Of a stretch of DNA of 64,000 nucleotides, positions 48,652-61,476 are shown in pieces. Position numbers and translations under genes: made by a program. Every line of letters starts with the position of its first letter. Position 1 is the stretch's first letter. The notes under the pieces were generated by a model that saw only the letters and a program-made list of their open reading frames with translations, was not told the origin of the DNA and searched no databases. Source of the DNA: Lumnitzera littorea. Its lineage: Eukaryota; Streptophyta; Magnoliopsida; Myrtales; Combretaceae. Location of the stretch: the NCBI GenBank assembly GCA_024138015.1, contig JAMXBB010000007.1, forward strand, positions 86,976,482-87,040,481, given 5' to 3'.

Positions 48652-51600
48652 ATGGCCATTGCTATGGTGACATTGCTGTTGTTCCTGGATTTGATTAGAA
48701 TTTGTTCCTCGAACTCCGTCTTGGACTCCACGGTTTGTGGGGATGATTTACTAGCATATCAGAGTTCTTCCAGTCATGGAATACATTACATTAATGGAAA
48801 TCAAGTAGGAAAAAGTTTGTTTTGTGAGGCCTTACAATTCCACTACACAAATGGTTGCAATTTTCACAATTACCTCGGTATCCAATATTGTGGGCTAGAC
48901 CTCTCTCTAGGTATACATTTAGTTGAAAATGCAATATGGATCATTATATCTTGTGACTGCAACATTTGATGGTTAATTCTCATTACCTGATTTTGGCAGC
49001 TGAGCCCAGTCTTATAGGAGGAAGAAAGCTTTTGCAGACGCAAGTTAGGAGTGAATCGCCTGCTAATGTAAAAGATCACAGGTCTATGTTTACCAATAAA
49101 AAAGTTGGTTTCCTTGTGCCTGGAGTTTTTGTATTATGTTGTGTTGCCATCTGCCCTTGCTTTTACCCCAAAAGGAAAGAAAATGCTAATGCCGTCCTCA
49201 CGAATGATCTGACTTCAAGTAAGTAATGAGATTTTTATCCACTGATGCAATTGATTACTTCTAAATCAATGATATGGAGATTCTGGCTTAGTAGTGTTCT
49301 ATAAAATGTTTGTTTTTTTGGATGAATTACCAGAAGTTAAGTTTTCTTCAGAAGAAGTTCGAGTACTCTAATTTAATTATCTGTGCTTACTGCTTGCCTC
49401 CCGAGTATGAATGTGGATTTACCTGATCATACTTTGATCTAATGCTTGCATGCCTGCATCTCTTGATATGCATGCAGTGATATAAAATTTGATGTGTAGC
49501 TCCTGACAGGAATTCTTTTCTTTCCATTCTTTAGCAAACTCCTTCTCGACATTTGATGTAAATGCTGTCCCTGAAAAGTTTCCTATACATGAAAAGGAAT
49601 CTGTCCATGACAAGATTCCTCAAAGTCCTCTTAGGGTGCCTCCAAGTCCTTCCAGATTTTCAGCATCACCAAGAGTTGGTGGACTTGGACCGGTGAATCT
49701 CACTTTGAATCAAATCATGAAAGCTACTCGCAATTTTTCGCCCTTGATGCAAATAGGAGAGGGAGGATTTGGCACTGTATACAAGGCTCAAATAGAAAAT
49801 GGCATGTGGGTTGCCATAAAACGAGCAAAGAAGGTACAAGAAAGTCATTTGGTAGTGTCTACTTTGATGTTCTTTGGATGGATTTCTCTGATTCCAAGTT
49901 GAGAAGTTAAAAAGAAGGGAAAAAGAAAATGCTGCTGATGGAATAAATCTGGCAAAGATCAATATAGATAGGTTCAGGGTCCTGTAGCTCACGAAGTTAA
50001 TTTTCATCACACCAGTATGTTGAATCCGATGTTCACATTTTTACTAGGAAGCTGTTTGAATGTCATACAGAGTCTACTTCTTAAAATAAGCAAACATTCT
50101 GCTTTTCAATGTCATCTAAAGTTAATATTTGGCGTGCTTGTAACAAACAAATGCAATGAACTCTTCATCGGAATAAAAAAGGGGGTGGGGGGGTTAAACA
50201 CTTAGTTTGTCAATTCATGGTTTTACATTCTTAAGCGACTTTCATACAGGAACACTTTGAGAGTCTGCAAACGGAATTCAGCAATGAAGTTGACCTGTTA
50301 GCCAAAATTGACCATCAAAATTTGGTGAAACTGCTGGGTTACATTGATAAAGGGAATGAGCGCCTTATTATTACAGAATACGTACCAAATGGTACCCTTA
50401 GAGAGCACTTGGATGGTAAGATAACTTGATATTTGGACAAACATTTGTGCTACTGGATTACCCTAAAATGGAGTTATGTATCTTTGTTAGCTAACAGCTT
50501 TGTGATTCTTTCCAGGTCTTCGTGGAAAAATATTGGATTTCACTCAGCGTCTTGCTATTGCAATCGATGTTGCTCATGGCCTGACTTATCTGCATCTATA
50601 TGCAGGTGAAATTGTATCTATCCTGTAGTTTTAATTTCCTCATATGAGTAGGTTTTGTTTTGTAATATCAACTAACAATTTGTATCTACTACCTTCTTTA
50701 GAGAAGCAAATCATCCATCGAGATGTGAAGTCATCTAACATTCTTTTGACGGATAGCATGAGAGCCAAGGTGGCAGATTTTGGGTTTGCAAGGCTTGGTT
50801 CTATGGATGCTGACAAGACTCATGTCTCAACCAAAGTGAAGGGGACAGTTGGTTACCTCGATCCAGAATATATGAAGACTTATCAACTGACTCCTAAGAG
50901 TGACGTTTATTCATTTGGCATTTTACTTGTAGAAATTTTGTCTGGTCGCCGTCCAGTTGAATTAAGAAGGCCACCTGAGGAACGTGTAACACTTCGATGG
51001 GTAAGTTTACTTGTCAGCTTTTCGGATATGTTTTTTGCAGATCTGATAGCATAGAGGAACAAATATATTTTAGAAAGGATTTCAATTATTTGACTGTTTC
51101 TGTGTTAAGTTTAAGAGTTTCTATTTAATGATAAAGTCTGGCATATGTAATTATTCCTAGATGATATGTTTCAATGTTCTTACTTGTGCTTTTATTTGAA
51201 CTATGTGTATAATTTTGAGTTTATTGTGAACTATGCATTTCGTTGGTGGTGCCAGATTATTTGCATTTGTCACATGATGATGAATATTCAGAAACACCAA
51301 AGCTTGTATCCCCTACTTTTGATACTTGAAGCTTTATCAAAATGGATTTCATTTTTATGTGTTTAAATCTTCTATTACTCTAAGAAAATGCAAAACACCA
51401 TTTTGTGACTGCATTTCCAGTTAGGACCATTTTTGGTGTCTATCTAAACTCACCCTAATCATACTGGCCTTGGGGATCTATGCTTTTTGGCCAGAATGCT
51501 TAGATGACTTTTAATTGTGCTTTTCCTGCCTTGTGGTGGTCCTGGATATTATCATATCAAATTTCATCCCAGCCATGAGATGTTTCATAGCAACATGCAA

Positions 51601-52484
51601 AAAAAAAAAAATTGTTTAGTGGAGAATCGGGAGAAAAAAGTGGTTGATAATTTGTTGATCCAATGAAGATTTGCTTCATTGCTGTCTAAGATTTCTGACT
51701 TTTGTACATTATTCTATGATATTAGAATTACAAGTCATATTGATGGTCAATGAATTGTGCACTAAAGAATAGTAAGTTCTTTGCCAGTACATATACATGG
51801 AAAAATAAACTGTTAAAACAACTGCCTTGGCTAAAAGTTGAATAAACTAGCCCCGCCAATCAAAATGCTTCCATTTCTATTTGTTCATCAGATCATCTGC
51901 TTGCGTTCATTCACTGGCCTGTAGTACTCACCTTGTATTTATCAGTGTTAATGTATTCACACTGGATGATTTAATTCCCTGTCATGGTATCTTCTCAACT
52001 AGCACACATGTTCAATTGAAATTCCTTATTCTATAAAAAGATTTAAGTCTAGTGGTTGAACATATCATTCTTTAATGTTAGCCAGTTTGCTGCTACATGC
52101 TGTTCTTGTGGTGCTACTGCTACCCCCTCGGCCAAGCTACACTATTACTTGGTGCAATGCCATGACATTATTCTTGCACCGTGTTGGCTTGGAGATTAGT
52201 GGTTTGGCAAGATAATATTTATACCAAGTTTGGTTAAATTCTAACTTATTTGTTAAATTATTTTTTTAATACAGGCCTTCCTAAAGTTCAATGAAGGATG
52301 TGTAGTGGACTTGCTGGATCCAAGAATGGAGGAAGCAGTAGATGCTGAGATACTCTTAAGAATTTTTAATTTGGCATTTGAGTGTGCAGCACCTATTCGA
52401 TCTAATCGGCCAGATATGAAAATAGTGGGAGAACAACTGTGGGGAATAAGGGCTGATTATCTCAAAAGTCTCGGGAGGGGATAG
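48652..52484 (+). CDS. CRCK-type receptor-like cytoplasmic kinase (7 exons, 513 aa)
   Basis: Coding exons: 48652-48910, 49000-49218, 49535-49833, 50250-50415, 50516-50605, 50702-51000, 52275-52484. All introns are GT-AG and the joined frame is 1542 nt with no break. Residues 1-20 form a signal peptide; the ectodomain has Cys at 29, 58, 69 and 80; 122-142 is a hydrophobic membrane segment (FLVPGVFVLCCVAICPCFY). The cytosolic part has a Pro/Ser stretch (LRVPPSPSRFS), then a Ser/Thr kinase: glycine loop GEGGFG 234-239, Lys255, HRD with Asp352, DFG with Asp370, and LDPEYM. Overall form and the C-terminus WGIRADYLKSL match calmodulin-binding receptor-like kinase CRCK3/CRCK2 of plants, which phosphorylate substrates in calcium-linked stress and defence signalling. 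Start: first ATG, giving a clean signal peptide. Catalytic residues are all present. The long intron 6 (1274 bp) has no gene. Which CRCK paralogue it is remains unsettled. Confidence 0.93.
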
Positions 52485-55400
52485 AAGATGTATATAGGCG
52501 GTAAAAATTGTTGAATCCTATATCCCCAGCAGGTGTAAAGCAGCAAATTGTCAAGGATTTCTCATTGCATTAAGGAGAGGTATTGCATATTGGGTGTTTC
52601 TTTCAAGTTGTTTTTGCAGGAAACTTAGAGTAGTTGTTAGAACTAGGATAAAAGAATCCACTGGTATAAATGGCAGTGACACAAGTCTCTTGCCAGACCT
52701 TTGGTGCATAGTTTAAGGAAAGATGCATTTGTCAATGCGCATAGGCTTGTCCTTTGATCTTCTTCCCCGTGGTCATTTTGGTTTGTGTATGATAGTGTGC
52801 ATTTGTTTCAAGAACTAAAAGCCTGAAAAGTGTACATACTACCGCATGGTGCATGGTCTTGTGATTTCGTTTATTGAAATCTCTGGCTGAGTTGATGCGA
52901 TTGCATCTGCTTGGACTGCTTCTTGTGTTTTGAGAGAGATAATAAAACTTTGTATTATTGAGCAACATCTTAGCAGGCAGATCTCGTTGGTCTAATGATT
53001 CTTGACGTTCATATATCACCTCTGTTGTTCAGGATGATGGACGGCTCTGCCACCATTGAGGTTGATGGTGGCCTTAAGTTATTTCATTTATTCTTTCTAA
53101 GATGAATTCGGTGGATTAGATTGGACAATCCATCCCATGTTGGGACATGCTTTGGCCTTTTTGTGGTTCTAAACAGATCGAATGGATTCTAGGTTTTCGT
53201 CTCTTCCGGTTGGTTGTGATTCATTGTATGCTTTTGATATGTCAAATGATTAACAAAATGATCAAATCGGTTGTACCGATTACATTGTCACGGCCATTGC
53301 CAATATCCGATTTTCGTTGTGTTGAGTTACTTTAAGATGAGTAAGTCCTGTTAATATGATGAGTGGTCTTGTGATATTGCGATTTGCAATAAAAACCTCT
53401 ATTATTGAGTGTCCATATATATTAAGCAACTGTCGATAGTTTACTTCGATAAGGTTGTCAAACAGGTGTAATAATGTCTTCAATACTGCTCTTGATAGCC
53501 ATCTGGCTGTCAATAAGCTTATGAAACCTGTTGGCAATGATATTGCACCATCAACATCACATAAAGCTACTTCTACAATTATTTATTAGCTAACCTACCA
53601 GATGATTTAAAGGTGATTTCTGAGTTTTGATACCTAATTGAGAATCATGTCCAAGAGTATTGCTTATGAACTAAGATTGTACTCAAATGAGGGAAAAAAA
53701 AAATGAAATTGATGTGTGAGAGGATTATAGTCATGAATCTTGCCCTAAACTTATTTCACTTATTCGTAATTTTTACATAGAAAAGATCATGTTTAGAATC
53801 ATGGTTATGATATTGGGACTTAATCCTTGTGAATTCTATTATTTTGAGAATATTTGAAGTCTTGGACCTATACATGTAATAATTGTGTAAAAGGTCTTGT
53901 GAATACAATTAGACATGACCATAAATCTATTCATTCAATTAGAACTAGGGTTTAGAAGAGGAGGAGAATATCGCCTAGAGTAGATTATTTTCTTTACGGA
54001 GTTCAACATTATAAGTGATAGGAAGCAATATTTTGTCATGAATTAGGGTTTAAAACCTCTTTTCAAGTTGTTTTCATTCCTTTTCATATATTCCTATTTT
54101 AGATATCATTTAATCTACTATTTTTTGTGTGCTTTAATTGATGTTATTATATATATAATTTATGGACAATAAGCTATGAACTATTCTATGGATACAGGAA
54201 AACCCCTCTTCCTACATTTATTGGCCAAACCGTAAATTATTGCCATTTAACTTTTAATATGTCCCATTAACAATAGAAAGTGCTCATTGTTAGTAATATG
54301 GTTCAACATAAGTTAATTCATGGCCCATGACAGTGAAGCTTCACGAATTATAGTAAATCCTTCCTTCAAGAACGATTGGCTAATAATAAGTTACTGCCAT
54401 TTAATGGTTAAACTGACTCATTAATAGTAAAAAGTGTCCATTATTAGTTATCTCTACTATTAAAGTCCTTTAAAACGTGAGTAATTGCCATTGTTGAAAT
54501 TATGGTTTAATCCTTTAAAATAAGTGATTTTTTCAATTTTTCCCTAACTCTTATATCAACTATTAAGTCATTTAATAAATGATATATTTGCCAATTAATT
54601 TAAAAATTTAAATGTCTTATATTAGTTTGAAAACTTTTATTAAATCCCACCATTGCACTTTTCCCGTGCCATTATCCCACGTTCAATGCTTATGTAGAGC
54701 TCCTCGTTATTAACACTTCTACAAAAGCTTCCTTGCCTTTTCCTTTTCAATATTATGAATTCAAATTACCAATAGACCCTGCATATCCCTGTTAGTCCAC
54801 GTCATTGATAAAATATTCCAAAAACAATCGAGGGTTGTGACTGCAATGTTGTCCTTTCTTTTCCCAACAACCAAAAGTAGCCTTTGACATTCGACCATGT
54901 TCCCATTTTCCATGATTTTCCCATAATGAGCAGAATTTTTTATCTCCATTTGGAGAACATGCATCCAGGCGGTTCCATTTACCAACCGAATCCAAATTTA
55001 AACTGCTGGAGAATAGTTACTTAAAAACAAATGAATTGAATCATTTTTTTTCCCCTCCAACAACTTCGTGCACTTCCAAATATTTATTGCTCAAAGTTAG
55101 CCACTACAATTTAAAAGTCTATCCACACCAATTATTGCCAGTACATGGAAAATAATGTCCTTTCGAGCTATCATGTTGAAGCGTTCGCAAGGATATTTGA
55201 TACATCCCTAGACCCTAAGTTTCCCACGTGTTCAACACCAACTCCATCAATTTCAAATGCTTAGAAATTTGTGTACTACTTCATTATAGCGTAGAATTGT
55301 TCTTTTAGCTATAAATTTTCTATATTTTGTATGTGTATGATAGCATAAATACCATTTGTACCTCTGTATGTGCTGTGTTGATGAAAAGAACCAAACAAAC

Positions 55401-56689
55401 ATATTAATTTACAATGATTTATTCCTTTTAGTGAGCTCTAAGTCCTATCCGTCGGTCACCTTACCTATCATGCAACCTTACTTTCTCTCTGTATATTCAT
55501 GCGATGGTGACCTGATTTTTGAGGCTAAAGGTTCGTGTTATTTATTTATTTATGTTTTTATCTCCCTCTTTGCTCTTTAAGGAATCTCCTTTGCCAATGT
55601 ATTCTAAGTAAATATGTTACCTTCTATCGTTGTTTGAAAAAAATGGAAGGAAAACAAACGCTTAATAAGAGTAAAGGAAGAATTTTCCTTTGTTTTGATT
55701 TTTTAGTGCAGTAAATATATTGAGACAATATGTCAAAATAGGAAAAAGAATAAAAAGGTAAATAACATTTATAAAAGTATTTCTAAGTTTTAGGAATTGC
55801 ATGCATAGATCCTTTTTTTTACACCTAACATATCAATTGTAACCGCTAATTTTAAATAGATATAAATATAGACATGCATCATTTGAAATTTGTTATTCCT
55901 TCCACGTTCTCCCAATAACTTGCAATTTCCTTCCTGTCTCACATTTCCATGAGTAATAGCATCATTATTACTGTGCATTGCCTTACGGGGGATGTTGCTA
56001 ATACTATCCTCTAATTTTTCATATTTACTTTTTTCTGGAAATAAATAAAAAGAGCAAACGAAAACATTCAACAAGTAAGTGATCTAAAACCGTAAAATTC
56101 CCATTGATTTTGTACGTGTAAGATAGTGAATAAATGCAATACAATAATAAAAACGAAGGAAACTGGCATTTTTCTCCTATGAAAATTTCTTACAAATTTA
56201 TAATTTAAGTAGGATGGGAATGGTGCAGGTTTACACGCATTATGCAAACTTTTTTTCTAAATTTTTCTCAACACTATTTCTACTATATTTCAAAACTTTC
56301 ACTTTTTGATGTCAAATTACTAGAAGTTGTGAGATCAATCATAGTGATATAAAAATTTAACTTTTCATCTTTCAACTTAGTTATAAAGACTTTGGCAATT
56401 GCTCTTTTTTTTTTTTTTAAATTAATTATATTAGTTTTCATCTTATTCTAGCATTTTCGAAAATATTAGCAGAAGTCGTAACTATATTACGCATACTAAA
56501 TAAAATATATTTAGAAAATTTGAACGTGTTTTTCATATTATCACAAAAACTACGCAAGATATTATACAAAGAAAAGGCATATTAAGTTTAATCCAATGAC
56601 CATGATAAAGGTTTGCTAAAAGTACGATGAAGTCCATAAGGAGTGATTTTGTACAATTACCCAACTAAATATTTTAATATACATGTTAT
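52485..56689. other. 3' region of the kinase gene and intergenic DNA
   Basis: No gene recognised; frames are short. Two similar segments lie at about 54237-54302 and 54388-54453, both with TGCCATTTAA, then an ATTAATAGTAAAAAGTG-like word and ATTATTAG. AT-rich and poly-T runs occur throughout. Confidence 0.6.
52936..52941 (+). terminator. possible poly(A) signal of the kinase gene
   Basis: An AATAAA word lies in GAGATAATAAAACTTTG about 450 bp after the stop codon, a usual plant 3' UTR length. No transcript evidence is available. Confidence 0.4.
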
Positions 56690-57161
56690 CATTTCTCAGT
56701 TCTTGCCGATAGTCGATTGAGATTTGCACGTATTAGGCTTGCAAAATAATATAAAGTAAGAGAATATTAGGGGTTGTCCAACGTGGTCACTCCGATACTT
56801 AAGCTAATAGTTGACTCTTATAAATGTAAAATATGCATGTTTAATACTTAAACTTAGAATATAGAATATGTAAAGAGGATTACTATTGGGTAGTGGCTTA
56901 ATATTTATAGCAAAGTAGAGTCCACAATTGGAGATTTTCTCTTAAAAGTGTAGAGAGTGGGATTGTCGCACTCAACATATCTCTAATATTTTGGACGTGG
57001 CTGTTTTATCCTTATCTTGTGGATTATGGCCATTGTAGTACTTCATGAGCCTAGGCAATTCAAGCCTAGACTTGAGGCCTATGGAGGTGAGCTTGGGGTG
57101 ACAAGGCTTGGTGAATCTAGTTGAGCTTGAGGGGGTCCATGCTCAAAGTGCCTTGTTAACA
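56690..57161 (-). repeat. element F 3' LTR
   Basis: On the plus strand it runs from CATTTCTCAGTTCTTG to CTTGTTAACA and matches 62257-62744 in order (ATTAGGCTTGCAAAATAA, CCGATACTTAAG, GTGGGA, TATCTTGTGGATT). The first two bases are CA where the partner has TG, so the terminus has decayed. Confidence 0.9.
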
Positions 57162-57175
57162 CTTACCCCCCTATA
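57162..57175 (-). other. element F polypurine tract
   Basis: CTTACCCCCCTATA on the plus strand, read on the minus strand as TATAGGGGGGTAAG directly before the 3' LTR start TGTTAAC. Confidence 0.75.
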
Positions 57176-57739
57176 GTCTCATCTTCGAGGAAGAGGCAAA
57201 GAAAAGGAATACATGGGCTATTCAAGTATAATTGATCCGACTCTTAGAAGTTTGATTCGATGCCATAGGTGCTAATGTGATGAGATCGTAGATGAGGCGT
57301 GATGGACGGTTCGAATTGGTGATGTCTGAGGCAGGAAGGCCTAATGTGGGAAGTCATTCGAAGCGATGGATCACTAGTTCGAGAGCGTCTAAGGCTAAGT
57401 GAGCAAGGGTGGTCAGTTGCTCCTACGCTATAGACGGACCTATTGGAATAGGGCCTAACAAGGGCAGAACAAACGTAGATGCGTCATGTCTTTATAATAC
57501 CGACCAAGTGGAGGTTGGATGGGTCTTAAAGAAGCTTCCTGTTGAAGGAACTTTTTCAAAATGCAACTTTTTCCCGCTTGTATTCCGTGAATTAAATGCG
57601 ACATGACAGGTGTTGTGTTGCAACAACTTAGCATGCAACTACATGCCTTTTGCCATTTAAAGGTGACCATCCGATGGAAATACTTTCCATGTGTCTGCTA
57701 GGCAACATTCTAAGCGATTCGTGCTTATACGGATTCCTC
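57176..57739 (-). other. element F post-pol tail
   Basis: Short non-coding tail between RT and the polypurine tract. Nothing in it reads as RNase H or integrase. Confidence 0.6.
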
Positions 57740-59020
57740 ATCCATCACTTACGGCCAGGTACAAAAATAGGTTCTCCCCTTAGATAAGCTTAGAGAAGAC
57801 TGATGGATGAGAGAGAAAGTCTTAGAGCTGTTGGAAGGCAGTAGCGCACTCAGGAGTCCATTTAAAATTCTTTAGATTTTTGAGGATTTTGAAGAAATCA
57901 GCGCATCGGTTAGTGCTCTGCGAGATGAATATGCTCATGGCAACTACCGTGCCAGTAAGCTTTTACATGTTTCGAACTGAAGTTGGAGGCTTCATTCCCT
58001 TGATGGCTGTAACCTTCTTGGGGTTGGCCTCAATACTTTTCTGTGTGACTAGAAAACCAAGGAACTTGCTAGAGTTGACGTCCAAGACGCATTTTTGGGG
58101 GTTTAGCTTCATGTCATACATGTGCATTTGGTCAAAGGCTTCCTAGAGATCTCTATCATGATTGGCTGGCTTCTGGCTTTTTACAAACATGTCGTCGACG
58201 TACACCTCCATGTTACACGTAATCTAGGGCTTAAACATCTTCGTCACCATTTGTTGATACGTGGCCCTGACATTTTTTAGTTCGAATGGCATCACGGTAA
58301 AACAATAGTTGCTGTAATTGGTGACAAAGGAGGTATGGATTTTGTCCTTCAGGTTTATTTTGATTTGGTTGTACCTCGAGAAGGTGTCCACAAAGCTCAG
58401 TAAAGCGTATCCTAACGTAGAATCGACAAGTTGGTGTATCCTAACTTAGGATCGACTAGAAGGGGAAACAATCTTTAAGGCAGGCTTTATTGAGGTTGGT
58501 ACAATTGACACACATGTGCCATTTCCCATTCTTCTTCTTAACCAGTACCACATTGCCAGCCATGTCAGGTACTTTTCCTCCCTCACAAAGTCTGCTTTAA
58601 GTAGCTTTTGTAGTTCTTCCTCGATTGCGGCCTATCGTACTAGGGCAAAATGCCTCTTTTTTTGTTTGACAGGCCGCATTGTAGCATTGATGTTGAGGTT
58701 GTGGATCGCCAGGTTAGGAGAAATCCTAAGCATATCCAATGTTGACCAAGTGAACCTATCCAAATTTGCCCGCAGGAGGGCAATGATTTCATCCTTCACT
58801 TTGGCAAGGGTTTCAATCTCGACTGTCATGGTTTGATCAGGTGAGGCACCGATTTAAACATCTTTTGTTTTTTCTCCAGGCTTGCTGTCTTAACCGGCCT
58901 CTCCTACAAGCCTATATCCAGGACGAAGACATCATCACCTTTAGCTGCCTTAATATATAGCTCTCATGAGAGCTTCTGATCATACTTACATACTCCCACC
59001 TTAGTTGGCATCAAGAATTT
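57740..59020 (-). pseudogene. element F reverse transcriptase remnant
   Basis: Minus-strand RT: the entry segment at 58632-58829 includes MRPVKQKKRHFA, the active site YVDDM lies at 58188-58202 (intact), and the thumb and start of RNase H run down to 57740 (FFKILKNLKN and LFLYLAVSD). Stops and frame changes interrupt it. The polyprotein then ends in unrelated sequence. Confidence 0.85.
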
Positions 59021-59128
59021 AGCCTTCAAATGCAGGGAAGATGTGATCATCCTAAATGTGTTTAGGCTTGGTCTTCTTGAGAGCACATTGTACGGGGAGG
59101 GACAATCAATCATAATGAACTCTACAGG

Positions 59129-59458
59129 TTATTGTGCTACATGGTCATTATTGCTAAGTTTCATGTCTAGCGTGATGATGCGCTTTGCTTGGATTGTGCT
59201 ACCGTTGAAGTCGATGAGATTGTAGTGGTACGGCTTCATCTTTATTAATAGCTTCTTCCTCATCTTGGCGTATGTATGGAGGAAGAGTATATTGGTGAAA
59301 TTGCCAGTATCCACCACAATCTTCAAGACCTCAAATTTTGAGATCCTTGCCCCAATTACGAGAGTGTCTTGGTGGAGAGTGTCGACCCCTTCAAGGTTGG
59401 TGTCAAAGAAGGAGATGAAAGTGTTTAACTTTTGTCTCTTCACCTTTCCTGCTAGCAC
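59129..59458 (-). pseudogene. element F aspartic protease domain
   Basis: The 109-codon frame holds VVDTGNFTNILF with the catalytic Asp-Thr-Gly kept (codons 59303-59311), followed by LIDFNGSTIQAK, the second conserved protease block. It lies between gag and RT as expected. Confidence 0.85.
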
Positions 59459-60453
59459 CTCTGATGGGGCATTAATTAAGCTACTTGTACTCAGCTAGGT
59501 CCTAAGGTATGGCCTCCCTATGATCACGTTTATGACACCATTGGGGGTGTGATTATTGCGACGGTCATTATTTTACTTGGTATAGGCATCTTTGGTTTAT
59601 CGCCTTCGAGGTACCCTATCTCCATCATCGTTCAGGTGGTCATCACTTCTCCGATGGTCTACATATTCGTCGAAGAAGCCACGTTGAATGGCATATTCAA
59701 TTGCGTTCTTCAATTGGAACCACTCTTCAGTGGTATGGTCGTAGTCATCGTGGAACTAATAGTATTTGTAAGAGTTTCGACCGCTAGGGTTCCTTTGCAT
59801 TTTGTATGACCTTTAGAGCAAGTTTCAGCATTTCACTTTGGAATAGACCTGGGCAATTGACTTATTCAAGGGCGTATACAGGGTGTAGATGGGGGATAGG
59901 AGTAGGTTACGTTCAGCCCAACGCTTCTTCTTCCTTGAGCTCTCCCCATTTGATTTGCTTAGCAACCTACTGTCGAGGCGATCCTTTACAAACAATTTCT
60001 TCTTATTTTGCTTTTTTCCCAACCTCTCTTGGTCGGCATCGTACCTGGCGCGAATGTTGTCTTCTTAGTCAATGTATTTTTGGGCTTTGTTCCAAAAGTC
60101 GGCTAGGGTCTTTGGCTTGCTCTTCACAAACGATCGGAAGAAATCTCCTAAGGGTTGAATGCTAAGCTGTAAGGTATGGACAGCGACTCCCTTGTCCAGC
60201 TGAGGGATCTCGACTACAACGTTATTGAATCGAGCTACATAATCACACAGGGACTCACCTTTACCTTACCTTACCAAGTACAAGGATAATATATCCTTGG
60301 ATAAGGGCTTACTAGCCTTAAAATAGAGGCTGAACTTCCTAGCTAGCTTATCGAAGGTGCTGATCGAATTGTCAGGGAGGTGATTAAACTACATCCATAC
60401 TGCTTTCCTCAACGTACTTGGGAAGGCCTTACACATTATAACATCCCTATGAC

Positions 60454-61247
60454 TAAACATAGGTACTAGGCCGAATTAACCCTAAATTGCTGGTTTATAA
60501 GTCAGTGACACGGTAAACCATAATCAACCTATGAGCTGGCGGTTCTAGGTCGATGCGAGGCCTTTAAACCGTTTTTTTTAATATTTAATTTTTTTATTTT
60601 ATTAATTTGCCTTTTTATATATATCAATAATTCCTAATAATATGATCTTCTTTTGCTTTTTATTTTAAGTGTACTAATTCATTAATAATTTCTAATTTTT
60701 TTTATTAATTTTCAACTTAATACGATTCCAATTTTTTTATTTTTTCCCCTTAAATTTTATTTTTTCTCATATTCAATCCTTAATATTTGATAAGTTTTAC
60801 AAAAAAGATTTACATTAACTGAAATTGAATTTCTTATCTTTCCTTAATACATAATTAATTTATGATTAGTCATTTATTATTAGTTTGATGATATTATTTA
60901 AAAAAAAATTATCATTCACCATTGCAAAGTAAATTTGATTTGCAATGACTTATTAGATATTATCCAATTATTTTTTCATACTTAATAGCCTTTCTTTTCT
61001 CTTTCTTTTTCTCTTTCTTTCTTTTTTTAAGGGGGTAAACCTGTTGGGTCGACTCGCCGGTTCAATGGTAAGTCGACTCGATGGTTCGTAAATCGTCGGT
61101 TCGAGCAGTTTCGCCTAAGTGAACTACTTGGGCCCTTAAAGCATAGCGGTTTGCCAGGGCAGTTCGGCTTGGCCACTATCAAGCTGAGCCAGTTCAAGGC
61201 TCACCCGGGCCAATTCACTATTCGGAACTAGCTCTTGCCCAGGTCTA
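60454..61247. mobile_element. hAT-type non-autonomous DNA element (794 bp)
   Basis: It is flanked by an exact 8-bp TSD CCTATGAC (60446-60453 and 61248-61255), the length made by hAT transposases. Ends are TAAACATAGG and, read inward from the right, TAGACCTGGG, so the inverted ends agree at 7 of 10 bases. The interior has an AT-rich middle, a pyrimidine run near 61000-61030 and GC-rich ends. No transposase frame is present. Confidence 0.78.
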
Positions 61248-61476
61248 CCTATGACCATGAAGGTTCATGAGGGTGTAGAAGTAGAGAAAATAGTCGTCGG
61301 CATCACTTGTGCCACCATATTGGTCCAAGGACAGAAGTTTACCATTAGGGGGCAGGATTTCATCTTGGACACCCTTGGTCAATGGGGTCTTGTTGTTGGC
61401 GACCAGCTCGGCGTTGCCAATAAGCTTGCTCCCCTACTGCTTGGAGAGCCGCCTTACCATTACATGGAGCTCATTC

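Noticed and set aside
49666..50010. 114-codon open frame (-)
   Set aside because: It is antisense to exon 3 and intron 3 of the kinase gene.
58516..58836. 106-codon open frame (+)
   Set aside because: It is antisense to the element F RT entry segment.
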